Assembly (NCBI GenBank): GCA_016709545.1
Contig: JADJMO010000021.1
Location: forward strand, 124,001-188,000
DNA from: Myxococcales bacterium
Lineage (GTDB): Bacteria > Myxococcota_A > Polyangia > Polyangiales > JADJMO01
Direction of reading: 5' to 3'
Length of the DNA stretch: 64,000 nucleotides
The notes under the pieces are model-generated. The model saw nothing but the letters and a program-made list of their open reading frames with translations, did not search any database and had not been told where the DNA came from. This document shows, in pieces, positions 1 to 9,071 of this stretch (positions are counted from its first letter, which is position 1; each line of letters begins with the position of its first letter). Position numbers and translations under genes: made by a program.

Positions 1-8
1 GTCGATAT

Positions 9-170
9 TTACGGCGAGTGGTGAAAATACTGGCGCCAGTACTGGCCGCGGATCGCGATCTGCTGCTCGGTGCCGAACTCGACGTGGACGCGCAGCACCG
101 CGCCGCTGTCCGACGCAAGGGCCCACGTGACATGGGCAGCGCTCGCGCAGGCCTTCGAACGAAACCCGTT
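9..170 (-). other. Possible 3' end of a minus-strand gene
   Basis: Reading the minus strand from about 170 down to a TAA at 9-11 gives roughly 50 codons, nearly all ending in G or C, and a protein-like tail that ends in GQYWRQYFHHSP. The codon bias is as strong as in the real genes here. No convincing start codon was found, and further upstream the bias weakens and the frame runs into the WG-repeat gene on the other strand. It could be a gene remnant or a frameshifted gene end. Coding status is uncertain. Confidence 0.2.
28..41. repeat. Perfect 14-bp palindrome
   Basis: TACTGGCGCCAGTA is its own reverse complement. It lies 178 bases before the start of the WG-repeat gene. It could be an operator, but nothing else supports that. 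Confidence 0.4.
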
Positions 171-218
171 GCAACCAACGCCCACCGGATCGCACGCTCC
201 CGCGAAGAGGAGCTCGCT

Positions 219-1879
219 ATGGCGTTTCGTCTCGAGGACTGGATGCGCGTGGTGGTCGGCACGCGGTTTCCCACGCTCACGCTGTGGAGCGGACAGCTCC
301 GCTTCGGCAAGGCACGCGACTGGGAGAGCGCGGCGATCGTGGGCTCGGAGGAGACGATCGCGGCGCGGCTCACGCGCTACGGGCGCGACGCCGAGGCGGG
401 GCGTCGCTGCCTGCGCGTCCTCGGCGACGGTCCGATCCGCAAGGTCGTCGGACTCACCGTCGGTGACGACATCGACGAGGTCGATGCGCTCGAGGCCGGG
501 CCACTGTGGGACGCGCTTTCGGCCTCTGGCGTGGAGGGCAAGATCACCCGTGCCGACGGCGTGCGCTGGTTCGCCCAGAACCGGATCGAAGATGGCCAGT
601 GGAAGGCCGATCGGGGCAAGGTGTTCGACCTCAAGAAGGGCGCGTGTCGCGTCGCCGAGAAGTCGCGCCTGGCGGCGACGGTCATCGGGACGCTGATCGC
701 CGACGTGTCGCCAGAGATCGACGCCTGGCTCGGAGCGAACGCAGAGGCGTTGCTGCGGCTCGAGCACCGCGAGCACTTCGGCCTCGTGAGCACCGAGGGC
801 CGCGTCGTCATCTCGCCGACGCACACCGGCCTCGGCAACGTCTGCGAGGGGCGCGTGGCGAGCACGGGCGAGGATGGGGGAACGGTCCGCGACCCAGCGG
901 GCGTGGTGCTGCTCGGTGGCTGGAACTGGTTCGGCGAGTGTCGCGGCGGGTTGATCCCGGTGACGCGCATCGAGGGCATCCACCACCGCTGCGGGTACGT
1001 GGGCGTCGAGGGCGAGCTCGTGATCCCGGCGCAGTACGAGAAGGCCTACCCGTTCGAAGGCAACGTCGCGCTCACGGAACGCAACGTCCCGGGCACCGGC
1101 ACGCACTACCGCTTCGTCGACCGGCGCGGCAACGACGTCGGGCCCACGTTCGATCACACGCTCGGGTTCTCGGAGGGGCTCGCGTGGGTCTTTGTCCGGT
1201 CGGAGCTCCGCTCACGCTGCATCGACGAGACGGGCGCCTCTCCGTTCGACGTGCCCATCGCCGGCGCTTCGCCCTTCGCCAGCGGCCGCTCGGCCGCCAT
1301 CCCGCTGGGCGAGACGACGCGCCCCACCGGCTACCTCGATCGCGGCGGACGCTGGGTGATCGAACCGCGGTTCGGCGCAGGCTTCGCGTTCCGCGACGAG
1401 CGAGCCATCGTGAAGGACCGCGACCGCGACGAGTACTTCCTTGTGGACGCGGCGGGCGAGCGCGTGGGCAAGGAGTCGTTCGGCTACGCCGGGCGGTCGG
1501 TCACGCTCGACACGGGCTGGGTCGACACGCGCTGGAGCTGAACGAGGGCCTGGCGCCTGCGCGGCGTGCTGACGCCTTCGGCTTCGTGAACCGCGAGGGC
1601 GACTGGGCCATCGCGCCGAGCTTCGAGCTGGTCATGCCCTTTTCGGAGGGCCTGGCCGCCGTGAAGCAGCAAGGCGTCTGGGGCGCGATCGATCTGCGCG
1701 GGGAGTGGGCCATCGCGCCGGAACTCGAGTCCCTCGGCTCCTTTTCGGGTGGCCTCGCTGTCGCGTCGAGGGCGCGCCGCTTCGGTCACGTGAACCGCCG
1801 CGGGGAGTGGATCGTGTTCCCCGAGTGGAAGGAAGCGGGGGCGTTCTCGGAAGGATTCGCCTGGGTGCGCTCACCTTGA
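219..1879 (+). CDS. WG-repeat protein (frameshifted)
   Basis: The start is the ATG at 219, preceded by a purine-rich ribosome site (GAAGAGGAG); the longer upstream reading frame lacks one. The first ~185 residues are of unknown type. After that come repeated blocks with the pattern aromatic-G-(Y/F)-V-(N/D)-x-x-G-x-(W)-(V/A)-I-x-P, such as GYVGVEGELVIP, GYLDRGGRWVIEP, GFVNREGDWAIAP and GHVNRREGEWIVFP-like blocks, each followed by F-S-E-G-L/F-A. These are WG (KWG) beta repeats, whose molecular role is poorly known. The frame stops at TGA 1539-1541, but the repeats continue in another frame from about 1535 (ELNEGLAPARR) to 1879, so one base seems to be missing near 1535. The WG family call is firm; the function is unknown. 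Confidence 0.75.
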
Positions 1880-1883
1880 AGCT

Positions 1884-2501
1884 ATGCTGCCGGCGATGAG
1901 CGACTCGTCGATCGGCCCCGAGGACGTGATCCGGTTCTGGCTGGGCGAGCTCGGGGAGTCGCTCCTCGCCAAGGCGCCCTCGTGGTGGAAGAAGGACGCG
2001 GACTTCGATCGCGAGATCGCCGAGCGGTTCGGCCCGGCCCTCGAGCGCGCCAGCCAGGGCCAGCTCGCGGAGTGGCGGGAGTCTGCGCGTGGTCGCCTGG
2101 GGCTCGTCGTCCTCCTCGACCAGTTCTCGCGCAACGTGTTTCGCGGCACGCCGCGCTCGTTCGCCCAGGATCCGCTCGCGTGTGCCGTCGCCGAGCAGAG
2201 CTTCGCCGCCGGCGACGACAAGGGCCTGGCGGGCGTGGAGGTCGGGTTCTTGCTGATGCCGTTCATGCACGCCGAGGACCTCACCCTGCAGCAACGCTGC
2301 ATCGACGGGTTCCTCCGGCTGCGCGACGCCGCCTCCGACGAGGCGGTGCGCGCCCACCTGGCCAACTGCGCGGCATTTGGTGAGAAACACCGGGCGATCA
2401 TCGAGCGGTTCGGGCGGTTTCCCCACCGCAACGCCATCCTCGGGCGGGTCTCGACCGAGGCGGAGCTACTGTTCCTCGAGCAGCCCGGCTCCTCGTTCTG
2501 A
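1884..2501 (+). CDS. DUF924 family protein
   Basis: A 205-residue protein; a second ATG at 1896 is equally plausible as start. It begins just 4 bases after the WG-repeat gene ends, so the two are probably co-transcribed. It opens with PEDVIRFWLGEL and carries the family core FDREIAERFGP and LVVLLDQFSRNVFRGTPRSFA, typical of the DUF924 (YfbU-unrelated, TPR-like all-helical) family. Length matches the family norm of about 180-200. The family has no established biochemical role. No signal peptide or membrane segment is visible, so it should be cytoplasmic. Confidence 0.85.
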   Translation: MLPAMSDSSIGPEDVIRFWLGELGESLLAKAPSWWKKDADFDREIAERFGPALERASQGQLAEWRESARGRLGLVVLLDQFSRNVFRGTPRSFAQDPLACAVAEQSFAAGDDKGLAGVEVGFLLMPFMHAEDLTLQQRCIDGFLRLRDAASDEAVRAHLANCAAFGEKHRAIIERFGRFPHRNAILGRVSTEAELLFLEQPGSSF

Positions 2502-2504
2502 GCG

Positions 2505-3815
2505 CTAGACGAGCGTCACACGGAACCGTTTCATCGTCGCGGCCAGCGCCTCGGCCTCCGGCCGCGCGTCCGGGTGCGGCGTGAGCTCGACCACCTCGAG
2601 GTGGGGGAACGCGGTGAGCTCGGCGAGCTGCCGCTCGGCCTTCTTGGTGCGCCGCTCCGCGCGCTGCAGCTCGAAGCCGAGCGTGCGCAGCCGGATGTGC
2701 GGCCAGCCGCCCTCGTTCAGCGCCTCGAGCACCGCCTCTTCGCGGAGGCCGCGCACCGCGCGGAGGTTGCGGAACACGGGCTGCATCAGGAGCCAGTGCG
2801 CGTCGCCCTTGCGGTTCCACGTACGGAGCTCGAGCGCCTCGACGGTGGTGAACGTCGGGTGACCGTCCGCCGCGGCGAACGCGGCCTTGGTCTTCGGACC
2901 GAACACGCAGGCCGCGAGGAACCCGCGCTCCCAGCGCTGCCCCTCCTTGAGGACCGCGTTGGCGAGGGGGCCGAGCCACTGCTTGCCGTGGAGGGCGACG
3001 AGCTCGCGTTCCCGCGCCGACGGCTTGCCCGTGCGACGGAGCTGGAGGTTGATCAGCTCGCCGCGGGGGTCGCCTCGCTCGGAGAGCCAGTCGGCGTACA
3101 CGGCGCGCAGGGCGTCGTCGGTGGGGTCCGCGTGGATGGCCGCGAGGAGCTCGTCGCCGCGCCCGACCTCGGCGCTCCGTCGCGTGAGGGCGCGCTCGAC
3201 GCGGGACTCGAGGGCCTCCACCACGGCGAGCTCTTCGGGCGCGAGCCCGCGTCGTGGGCGGACGCGCGCGAACGCGGTGAGCTGCGCCCCGAGCTCCCGG
3301 TGCACGATGGCCTCGGGGTGCCACGCCTCGGCCCGCGCGGTCTTCGCGACGAGGACCTCGGCGCGATCGAACGTGCGCGGGTCCTCGATCTGCGCGAGCA
3401 GCGAGACGGCGCGCCCCTCGAAGGGCAGCCCGTCCTCGGTCACGCCCCGCCGGAACGGGCACGTCTCGAGGAGCTCGAAGGCGCGATCGACGACGCGCGG
3501 ATCGTCGGGCCACGCGCGCATCGCCTTCAGGCGCTCGGACACCTGCGGGGATCCCGTCGCGTCGAGCAGCGTCGAGAGCAGGCGGCCGATCGTCACCGTG
3601 TCCGCGCCCTCCGCGTCCCGCAGCCAGCGCTCGTGGAGCTCGAGTGGCTTGCCACCCTCGCGGACGGTGGGGAGCGTCAATGCCGACGCGCGGGTGACGA
3701 GGGCCGCGAGGCGAGGGGCGCGCAGCTCGCGCCACGCCTGGATCAAGGGTTCGAGCGCCTCGTCCCACGCAGCGCGCTCGGCCGCCGCGAGCGCGTTCGC
3801 GAGGGACGGGAGCAT
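2505..3815 (-). CDS. TIGR02996 domain protein
   Basis: A 436-residue cytoplasmic protein starting at the ATG whose complement is at 3813-3815. Residues near 240-285 hold DELLAAIHADPTDDALR followed by VYADWLSERGDPRGELI, the hallmark of the TIGR02996 repeat-companion domain, which is common in Myxococcota and Planctomycetes and usually precedes leucine-rich-like repeats. The C-terminal part has degenerate repeats with leucines at regular spacing. The N-terminal part is a helical region with W-R-E-L and L-x-x-L patterns. It converges with the DUF924 gene, with only 3 bases between their stops, and is divergent from ppk2. The function is unknown. Confidence 0.8.
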   Translation of the reverse strand: MLPSLANALAAAERAAWDEALEPLIQAWRELRAPRLAALVTRASALTLPTVREGGKPLELHERWLRDAEGADTVTIGRLLSTLLDATGSPQVSERLKAMRAWPDDPRVVDRAFELLETCPFRRGVTEDGLPFEGRAVSLLAQIEDPRTFDRAEVLVAKTARAEAWHPEAIVHRELGAQLTAFARVRPRRGLAPEELAVVEALESRVERALTRRSAEVGRGDELLAAIHADPTDDALRAVYADWLSERGDPRGELINLQLRRTGKPSARERELVALHGKQWLGPLANAVLKEGQRWERGFLAACVFGPKTKAAFAAADGHPTFTTVEALELRTWNRKGDAHWLLMQPVFRNLRAVRGLREEAVLEALNEGGWPHIRLRTLGFELQRAERRTKKAERQLAELTAFPHLEVVELTPHPDARPEAEALAATMKRFRVTLV

Positions 3816-3929
3816 GACCGGAGGATACCACCCGCTCGAACGCGGATCGCTTCGAGCCAGGGGTCGAAGAGCGCCGCGCGTAGATCTTTGATAGCGTCGC
3901 TGCTCACCAAGAACGAGCCAGCGCATCGC

Positions 3930-5105
3930 ATGACCCCGACCGCGAAGTCCGCCTCCACCGGCAAGTCCTCGACCCCGCCGACCCAGGTCGCCAAGAAGAC
4001 GAGGCCCGCCCGTCGCGTGAGCGCTGGCGACGTCCTCCCCGACGCGGGACCGGCGACCGCGGAGGCCGACCGCGTCGAGCGACGCACGAGCACCAAGCTC
4101 ACCGTGGAGACCCTCGCGATCCGCGACCTCCTCGGCCCGTCCGGCCAGGGCCACCCTGCGCCCGAGACCCTGAAGCAGCTCCAGGCGATCGTCGACGGCG
4201 CCTCGCCCGACGAGGTGAAGGCGCTGCGGCGGAGCCTCTTCGATCGCGAGGCGACGCACCCCGGGATCGATCCCGACACCGAGCTCGCGCCGCGGTGGCG
4301 CGAGGGGGGCTATCCCTACCTCAACCTCCTCTCCCGCAAGCGCTACGAGAAGCAGAAGTACCGGCTGCAGGTCGAGCTCCTGAAGTTCCAGGCCTGGGTG
4401 AAGGAGTCGGGCGCCAAGGTCGTGATCCTCTTCGAGGGGCGCGACGCTGCGGGCAAGGGAGGCGCGATCAAGCGCTTCATGGAGCACCTCAATCCCCGCG
4501 GTGCCCGCGTCGTCGCCCTCGAGAAGCCGACCGATCTGGAGCGCGGTCAGTGGTACTTCCAGCGCTACATCGAGCACCTGCCCACCCACGGCGAGATCGT
4601 GCTGTTCGACCGCAGCTGGTACAACCGCGCCGGCGTCGAGCGGGTCATGGGCTTCTGCACGAACGCCGAGTACGACGAGTTCATGCGACAGACGCCGGAG
4701 TTCGAGCGTCAGCTCGTGCGCTCGGGCATCCACATGTTCAAGTTCTGGTTCTCGGTGAGCAAGCACGAGCAGCGTCGTCGCTTCGTGGAGCGCGAGGGGC
4801 ACCCGCTCAAGCAGTGGAAGCTGAGCCCGATCGACAAGGCCTCGCTCGACAAGTGGGACGAGTACACCCGCGCGAAGGAGAACATGTTCATCCACTGCGA
4901 CACCTCCGACGCGCCGTGGACGGTCATCAAGTCGGACTGCAAGAAGCGCGCACGCCTGAACGCGATGCGATACGTCCTCCACCGGCTTGCGTATTCGCGG
5001 CGTGACCTCGCCGCGATCGGTCCGGTGGACCCGCTCATCGTGGGGCGGCCCTCGCTGGTCCCGAGCGTCGGCGACGACATGCTCGCCGAAGGACTGAACG
5101 GCTAG
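3930..5105 (+). CDS. ppk2: Polyphosphate kinase 2
   Basis: A 391-residue PPK2 family enzyme, which transfers phosphate between polyphosphate and nucleotides. The first ~90 residues are a basic, Thr/Ser-rich leader of low complexity. The catalytic part shows the Walker A motif FEGRDAAGKGGAIKR, the downstream motif FDRSWYNRAGVERVMGF and the lid sequence EQRRRFVEREGHPLKQWK. These three blocks define PPK2. The start at ATG 3930 lies in a 114-bp intergenic region shared with the divergent TIGR02996 gene. Which direction (NDP to NTP or the reverse) and which nucleotide it prefers cannot be told from the sequence. Confidence 0.95.
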   Translation: MTPTAKSASTGKSSTPPTQVAKKTRPARRVSAGDVLPDAGPATAEADRVERRTSTKLTVETLAIRDLLGPSGQGHPAPETLKQLQAIVDGASPDEVKALRRSLFDREATHPGIDPDTELAPRWREGGYPYLNLLSRKRYEKQKYRLQVELLKFQAWVKESGAKVVILFEGRDAAGKGGAIKRFMEHLNPRGARVVALEKPTDLERGQWYFQRYIEHLPTHGEIVLFDRSWYNRAGVERVMGFCTNAEYDEFMRQTPEFERQLVRSGIHMFKFWFSVSKHEQRRRFVEREGHPLKQWKLSPIDKASLDKWDEYTRAKENMFIHCDTSDAPWTVIKSDCKKRARLNAMRYVLHRLAYSRRDLAAIGPVDPLIVGRPSLVPSVGDDMLAEGLNG

Positions 5106-5115
5106 TCCTGTCGCG

Positions 5116-5163
5116 GTTCACGGAGGGCAGGCCGTACCGGGTCCATCGCTTCGGTCCGTGAAC
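5116..5163. terminator. Inverted repeat between convergent genes
   Basis: GTTCACGGA at 5116-5124 is perfectly complementary to TCCGTGAAC at 5155-5163, with a 30-base loop. It sits between the stop of ppk2 and the stop of the convergent lipoprotein gene, where a bidirectional terminator would be expected. There is no T-run, so a classical intrinsic terminator is not shown. Confidence 0.35.
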
Positions 5164-5190
5164 ACGAGGGCCGCGCTCATGGCCCATTCC

Positions 5191-6798
5191 TCACGGCGCG
5201 GCGCCGGCCGCGCGGTAGCCGAGGTAGCGCCCGAACGCGCGGGCACCCTGGTTCCACTGCTTCGGCCGTCCGACGTAGATCGCTTCGACGCCGCTCGCGG
5301 CGATCGTGTCGCCGAAGCCGATCCACTTGGGGTCCTTGGTGAGGTGGTAGGCGGCGCCGAACACGTGCCCGATGAGCAGGTTGAGGTCGGCGTAGTCGGA
5401 GCTGTCGTAGGGATCGGAGAGGCAGTTCCACAGGTAGCGGAAGGCCTTCTTGTCGGTCGTGATCGCCTTCGTCTCGTACCAGGCGGCGACCTTCTTCACG
5501 ACGTCGACCACGCGCGGGTCGAGGGTCAGCGCGTGGTAGTCCATCAGCCCGTCCACGAGCAGCGAGGTCATGAACGGCGAGCCGCCGGCGGGGCCGTTCG
5601 AGCACTCGCTCGGGTCGGGGCGCACGATGTCGTGCTCGAAGGCGCCGCTGGTGCCGCGCGCTTGCCAGGCCACCGTGCGCGTGACGACGCTCTCGAGGGC
5701 GTCCTTCACCTCCTTGCGCGGGTCGATCGCGTAGTAGGCCGAGAGTCCCATCAAGGGCCAGGCCATGTTGCGCTCGGTGACCTCCAGGGTCACCTCCTTG
5801 CCGCTCGTCAGCGCCAGCAGGTTGCGCCGGTAGGCCTCGCCGAGGCCGAGCACCGCCTCCTTGGCCGCCGGGTCGCCGGTGAGGAGGTAGTCGTCGAGCA
5901 TTCCCTGGCCGAGCATGCGGCGCAGGACGCCCCAGTCGATGATCACCGAGGGGGTCCACCCGCTCGGCTGGCACACCTGGACCGCCATCGCGCGGCCCTC
6001 GTACCAGCGCAGCTCGTTCGCGCGATACCACACGGCCTCCTCGCGCGCGCGCCGGTAGTGGCGCGCGTCGCCGACGCGGGCGTACAGCTGGTACATGCCG
6101 TGCGGCGAGTCGTAGTAGGTGCGGTGGTTGGTCGTGCTCGCGCAGTTCGAGCCGAACGTGCCCCACGCGATCTTGCCGAGCTGCGACTCGAGCTCGGTGT
6201 CGTAGGTGGCGAACTTCTTGTTGGCAGCCACTGGCAGCAACACGCCGCTGACGCGGGAGCCGCTGAGCCAGGTGGCGGGCAGGGTCGCCGCGACCGGGCC
6301 GTCGGGGTTCGCGGCGAGGCCGGTCGCCTCCAGCGTGCGCGGCGCGCCGTACCGCAGCTCCCACGTGGCCTTCGCCGCTGCGGCGAGCGTGGTCTTGAAG
6401 GCGACGAGGACGCTGCGGATCGAGCCGTCGGCGGGCCACTTCGCGAGCACGGTGGTGGTGATGGCCACCTCGGCTCCCGCCGCGTCGAACAGGGCGAGGC
6501 TCTTGTCGCTGGCGAGCGCACCCGGCGGGAACGGTACGCCGAGCGAGACCACGGCAGCGGCCGCGGCGCCGCGGTCGGCCTCGAGGGTGAGCGGGATCTT
6601 GCCGCTGGTGGGCGCTGGTGGGGCGTCCGATGGGGGGGCGTCGCCGACCGGCGCGTCGGTCGCGCCATCGACCGTCGAGGCATCGCCCGCGTCGTCCACG
6701 GCGCCGTCGATCGGCTCGGCGTCGGGATCGGCGACGACCTCGCTCGACGAGCTGCAGGCCAGGAGGATGCACACGGGCAAGAGCTGGAAGGCGCGCAT
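5191..6798 (-). CDS. YetA-like RIFT-barrel lipoprotein
   Basis: A 535-residue lipoprotein. The start MRAFQLLPVCILLAC gives a short signal peptide with lipobox LLAC, then an Asp/Ala/Pro-rich linker to about residue 65. The next segment (IPLTLEADRG, SLGVPFPPGALAS, LAKWPADGSIRSVLVAF) matches the N-terminal RIFT-barrel of PcRGLX/YetA-type proteins, a group that includes exo-rhamnogalacturonan lyases. The C-terminal half is helical and rich in Trp/Tyr (WGVLRRMLGQGMLDDYLL, YETKAITTDKKAFRYLW), as in alpha/alpha-barrel polysaccharide-active enzymes. A carbohydrate substrate is inferred, not shown. It is divergent from the selenoprotein gene at 6959. Confidence 0.7.
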   Translation of the reverse strand: MRAFQLLPVCILLACSSSSEVVADPDAEPIDGAVDDAGDASTVDGATDAPVGDAPPSDAPPAPTSGKIPLTLEADRGAAAAAVVSLGVPFPPGALASDKSLALFDAAGAEVAITTTVLAKWPADGSIRSVLVAFKTTLAAAAKATWELRYGAPRTLEATGLAANPDGPVAATLPATWLSGSRVSGVLLPVAANKKFATYDTELESQLGKIAWGTFGSNCASTTNHRTYYDSPHGMYQLYARVGDARHYRRAREEAVWYRANELRWYEGRAMAVQVCQPSGWTPSVIIDWGVLRRMLGQGMLDDYLLTGDPAAKEAVLGLGEAYRRNLLALTSGKEVTLEVTERNMAWPLMGLSAYYAIDPRKEVKDALESVVTRTVAWQARGTSGAFEHDIVRPDPSECSNGPAGGSPFMTSLLVDGLMDYHALTLDPRVVDVVKKVAAWYETKAITTDKKAFRYLWNCLSDPYDSSDYADLNLLIGHVFGAAYHLTKDPKWIGFGDTIAASGVEAIYVGRPKQWNQGARAFGRYLGYRAAGAAP

Positions 6799-6843
6799 CC
6801 GGCCAGTGTGTCACGCGTCCGGGCCCGCGCGAGCGGCCAGATA

Positions 6844-6860
6844 GTATCAACCATCGATAC
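6844..6860. promoter_or_regulatory. AT-rich inverted repeat in divergent promoter
   Basis: GTATC at 6844-6848 mirrors GATAC at 6856-6860 with a 7-base spacer. It lies in the 160-bp divergent region between the YetA-like lipoprotein and the redoxin selenoprotein gene and is one of few AT-rich spots around. It could be part of a promoter or operator. Arms of 5 bp are weak evidence. Confidence 0.25.
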
Positions 6861-6958
6861 AATCGTGACTCGAGTGTTCTTCTGGCGCGCGGCGACGAAA
6901 CGGCCCAAGGTCTCGCATGGCTGCGAAACGAACCCGTCTGGACGGCGTACGCCTCCCC

Positions 6959-7648
6959 ATGTCCCTCCCGCGTGGCCTTTCGCTCTTGCTGCTGGTCGCC
7001 TGCTCGTCGTCTCCCGCCGCCTCCACGAGCGACGACGTCGGCGTGGTCAGTGACGCCACCGAAGAGGTGCGCGCGGACAGCGGCGCTCTCGATACGGCCC
7101 CCGCCGACGCCGCCCCCGCCGACGCCGCCGGCTATCCGCCGGGGCCCTACGGCAACGCCGTCGGTGACACGATCGAAGACCTCGCCCTCGAGGGCTACGT
7201 GCGCTTCGGCGAGACGACCGGGCTCGCGAAGGACGTGCCCTACGCACCCACGTCGTTCGCGGACCTTCGCGCCCGGAGCCCGCAGAAGTGGGCCATCGTC
7301 CACGTCTCGGGCTTCACGTGAACGGCGTGCCAGGCCGCCGTGCGCGACCTCCTCACCGTCCGCTACCCCGACCTCGCCAGCAAGGCGGCGTTCGTCGAGC
7401 TGCTCGCCGAGGGCAGGCCCTTCCACACCGATCCGACGACCCGGGGCAACCTCGACAGCTGGGTGACGACCTACAAGATCCCCTTCACCACCCTGCGCGA
7501 TCCGGACGGGGTGGGGCTACGCATCGTCTCGGACTTCTCGCCCCGCGAGTGGACCTTCCTCGTGGAGCTCTCCACCATGAAGATCCTCTACAAGGGCAAC
7601 GGCTACACCAAGGTGGAGGGCGCCTTCACCAAGCTCGCCGGCCTCTGA
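6959..7648 (+). CDS. Redoxin-like lipoprotein, probable selenoprotein
   Basis: A gene of 230 codons whose codon 121 is TGA (7319-7321). The frame continues unchanged after the TGA for another 108 sense codons with normal codon bias. The start MSLPRGLSLLLLVAC supplies a lipoprotein signal with lipobox LVAC; residues 20-60 are an Ala/Asp-rich linker. The conserved part begins GNAVGDTIEDLALEG, as in redoxins (AhpC/TSA-like). The strand IVHVSGFT runs directly into U-T-A-C-Q-A, where thioredoxin-fold proteins have C-x-x-C. The rest (IPFTTLRDPDGVGLRIV, TMKILYKGNGYTKVEG) fits the second half of that fold. A 6-bp hairpin follows the TGA. With a selenocysteine-containing SelD in the same window, readthrough as Sec121 is the simplest reading. 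The substrate is unknown; it would act in the cell envelope. Confidence 0.85.
7322..7341 (+). promoter_or_regulatory. Candidate SECIS hairpin (redoxin)
   Basis: Directly after the in-frame TGA, ACGGCG (7322-7327) pairs with CGCCGT (7336-7341) around an 8-base loop with G in its second position. Bacterial SECIS elements lie just 3' of the UGA inside the coding region. This loop starts only 6 bases after the UGA, closer than usual, so the true element may fold differently. Confidence 0.4.
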
Positions 7649-7723
7649 CCGCTGGCGCCGTCGGCGTAGAAGGCGTCGCCGTCCCGTCACCCGCCAAGCC
7701 ATCGTGGAGTGTGCGTCGCGACC

Positions 7724-9001
7724 TCACCGCTTGATCTCGATGCACTCCGCCCAGCCGGTGTCGCCGTCGTCGAAGGCGACGTGGACCAGCTGGTGGTAGA
7801 TCCGGTCGACCTTGCCCGGATACAGCATCGTGCGCGCGACGCTGAAGGGCGCCTTCACCCGCGCGCCGACCTTCACGCCGCAGTCGTCGTCCTTCGGTTC
7901 GGGCGGATCGTCCAGCGCGGGCACGAGCGTCGAGCCCTCCGCCCACACCGCCGAGGGATCGTCGAAGACGACGAAGGCGAACTTGCCGTAGGTCCGCTTG
8001 ACCTTCCCCGGGTAGCGCTTGCCGTCCTTCGGCCACACGGCGGTCACCCGGAGACCGATCGGGGACTCCACGGTCGCTACCGGAGGCGCCTCGGCCTTGC
8101 TCTTCGCCGTCTTGGTCTTCGTGGGCTTGGCCTCGTCGTCGTCCTTCGCGCCCTTCGCGCCCTTCGCGGACTTCGCCGATTTCGGCGGCTCGTCGGCGCC
8201 GGTGCGCTGGAACAGCATGTTGACGAAGAAGGCCACCGGCAGGAGGAGCACGCCCCCCACGACGACGCCGAGCAGCGGCTTCTCGATGCGCTTCGGAGGT
8301 CCGTGCTGCTGGGCCCACGCGACCCGGGCAGCGGGCTCGAGGACGAGGCGCCTCTCGCGATCACGGCGCGCCTGCGTGCCGATCACCGCGATGGCGACGA
8401 GGACGAGCGCGACGGTCAGGTTGATCACGAGGAGAGACGGCGCGAGGAACGACCACGCGACGGCCAGCGCCGCGAAGATCGAGGGGACGATCTGGAGCCA
8501 CTTGTAGGCGCGCAGCGAGATCGGTGGAGGCGGCGGAGCGCGGGGATCGGGCGCGCCCGCGACCAGCGTGCCCTGGGCGAGCGCCGCCGCGAGCCACGGC
8601 GGAAAGCCCGACGCGAACGCCCCGTGGTGGGGCACGTTGTCCTTGGACGCCGGCCACATCAGCTCGCGCTGGAAGCCGTCCTTGCCGATCAGGCGGATTC
8701 CGGAGTGACCGACGATGGTGGGCGAGAAGGTCTCCGCGGAGGCGAGGTCGGCGAGCTCGAGGGCCTGCGGCGCGAAGACCTCGACGGGCTTTCCGAAGAG
8801 CAGGTCGAGCCTGGCCGGGAGCAGGAACAGGCGCTGGTCGGTGGCGACCGCCACGTAGTGCCCGACGTAGGCGGACACGAGGAGCGGCACGAGCCGCGCA
8901 GCCAGAGGGACGACGTTCGAGACGAAGCCGACGCCCATGATCGATTCGCCCGCGCGCAGGAGCGGCGTCACGAGCGATCGGGCCTGGGCGTCCATGTCCA
9001 T
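7724..9001 (-). CDS. Membrane protein with C-terminal Tudor-like repeats
   Basis: A 425-residue protein; ATG codons at 9001 and 8995 are alternative starts. Residues 1-150 look like a cytoplasmic domain (YVAVATDQRLFLLPA resembles PH-like modules of unknown function). Hydrophobic segments follow near residues 165-205 and 240-260. Then comes a Lys/Ala/Pro linker (KSAKSAKGAKGAKDDD). The C-terminus holds two similar units: RYPGKVKRTYGKFAFVVFDD and MLYPGKVDRIYHQLVHVAFDD plus GDTGWAECIEI, the pattern of small Tudor/agenet-like beta barrels (Y-P-G-x-V... V-x-F-D-D-G... W). Bacterial Tudor-like repeats of this type are seen in Myxococcota, but their ligand is unknown. Confidence 0.6.
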   Translation of the reverse strand: MDMDAQARSLVTPLLRAGESIMGVGFVSNVVPLAARLVPLLVSAYVGHYVAVATDQRLFLLPARLDLLFGKPVEVFAPQALELADLASAETFSPTIVGHSGIRLIGKDGFQRELMWPASKDNVPHHGAFASGFPPWLAAALAQGTLVAGAPDPRAPPPPPISLRAYKWLQIVPSIFAALAVAWSFLAPSLLVINLTVALVLVAIAVIGTQARRDRERRLVLEPAARVAWAQQHGPPKRIEKPLLGVVVGGVLLLPVAFFVNMLFQRTGADEPPKSAKSAKGAKGAKDDDEAKPTKTKTAKSKAEAPPVATVESPIGLRVTAVWPKDGKRYPGKVKRTYGKFAFVVFDDPSAVWAEGSTLVPALDDPPEPKDDDCGVKVGARVKAPFSVARTMLYPGKVDRIYHQLVHVAFDDGDTGWAECIEIKR

Positions 9002-9071
9002 GGACCTCAGCTACCTCGCCAGGGGCTGCGGCCACCTAAAACGTGACCTAAATCGTGCGGGTGCTCGGCGC

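Noticed and set aside
7319..7321. TGA read as an ordinary stop, giving two short genes
   Set aside because: Frame, codon bias and the U-x-x-C position argue for one selenoprotein gene.
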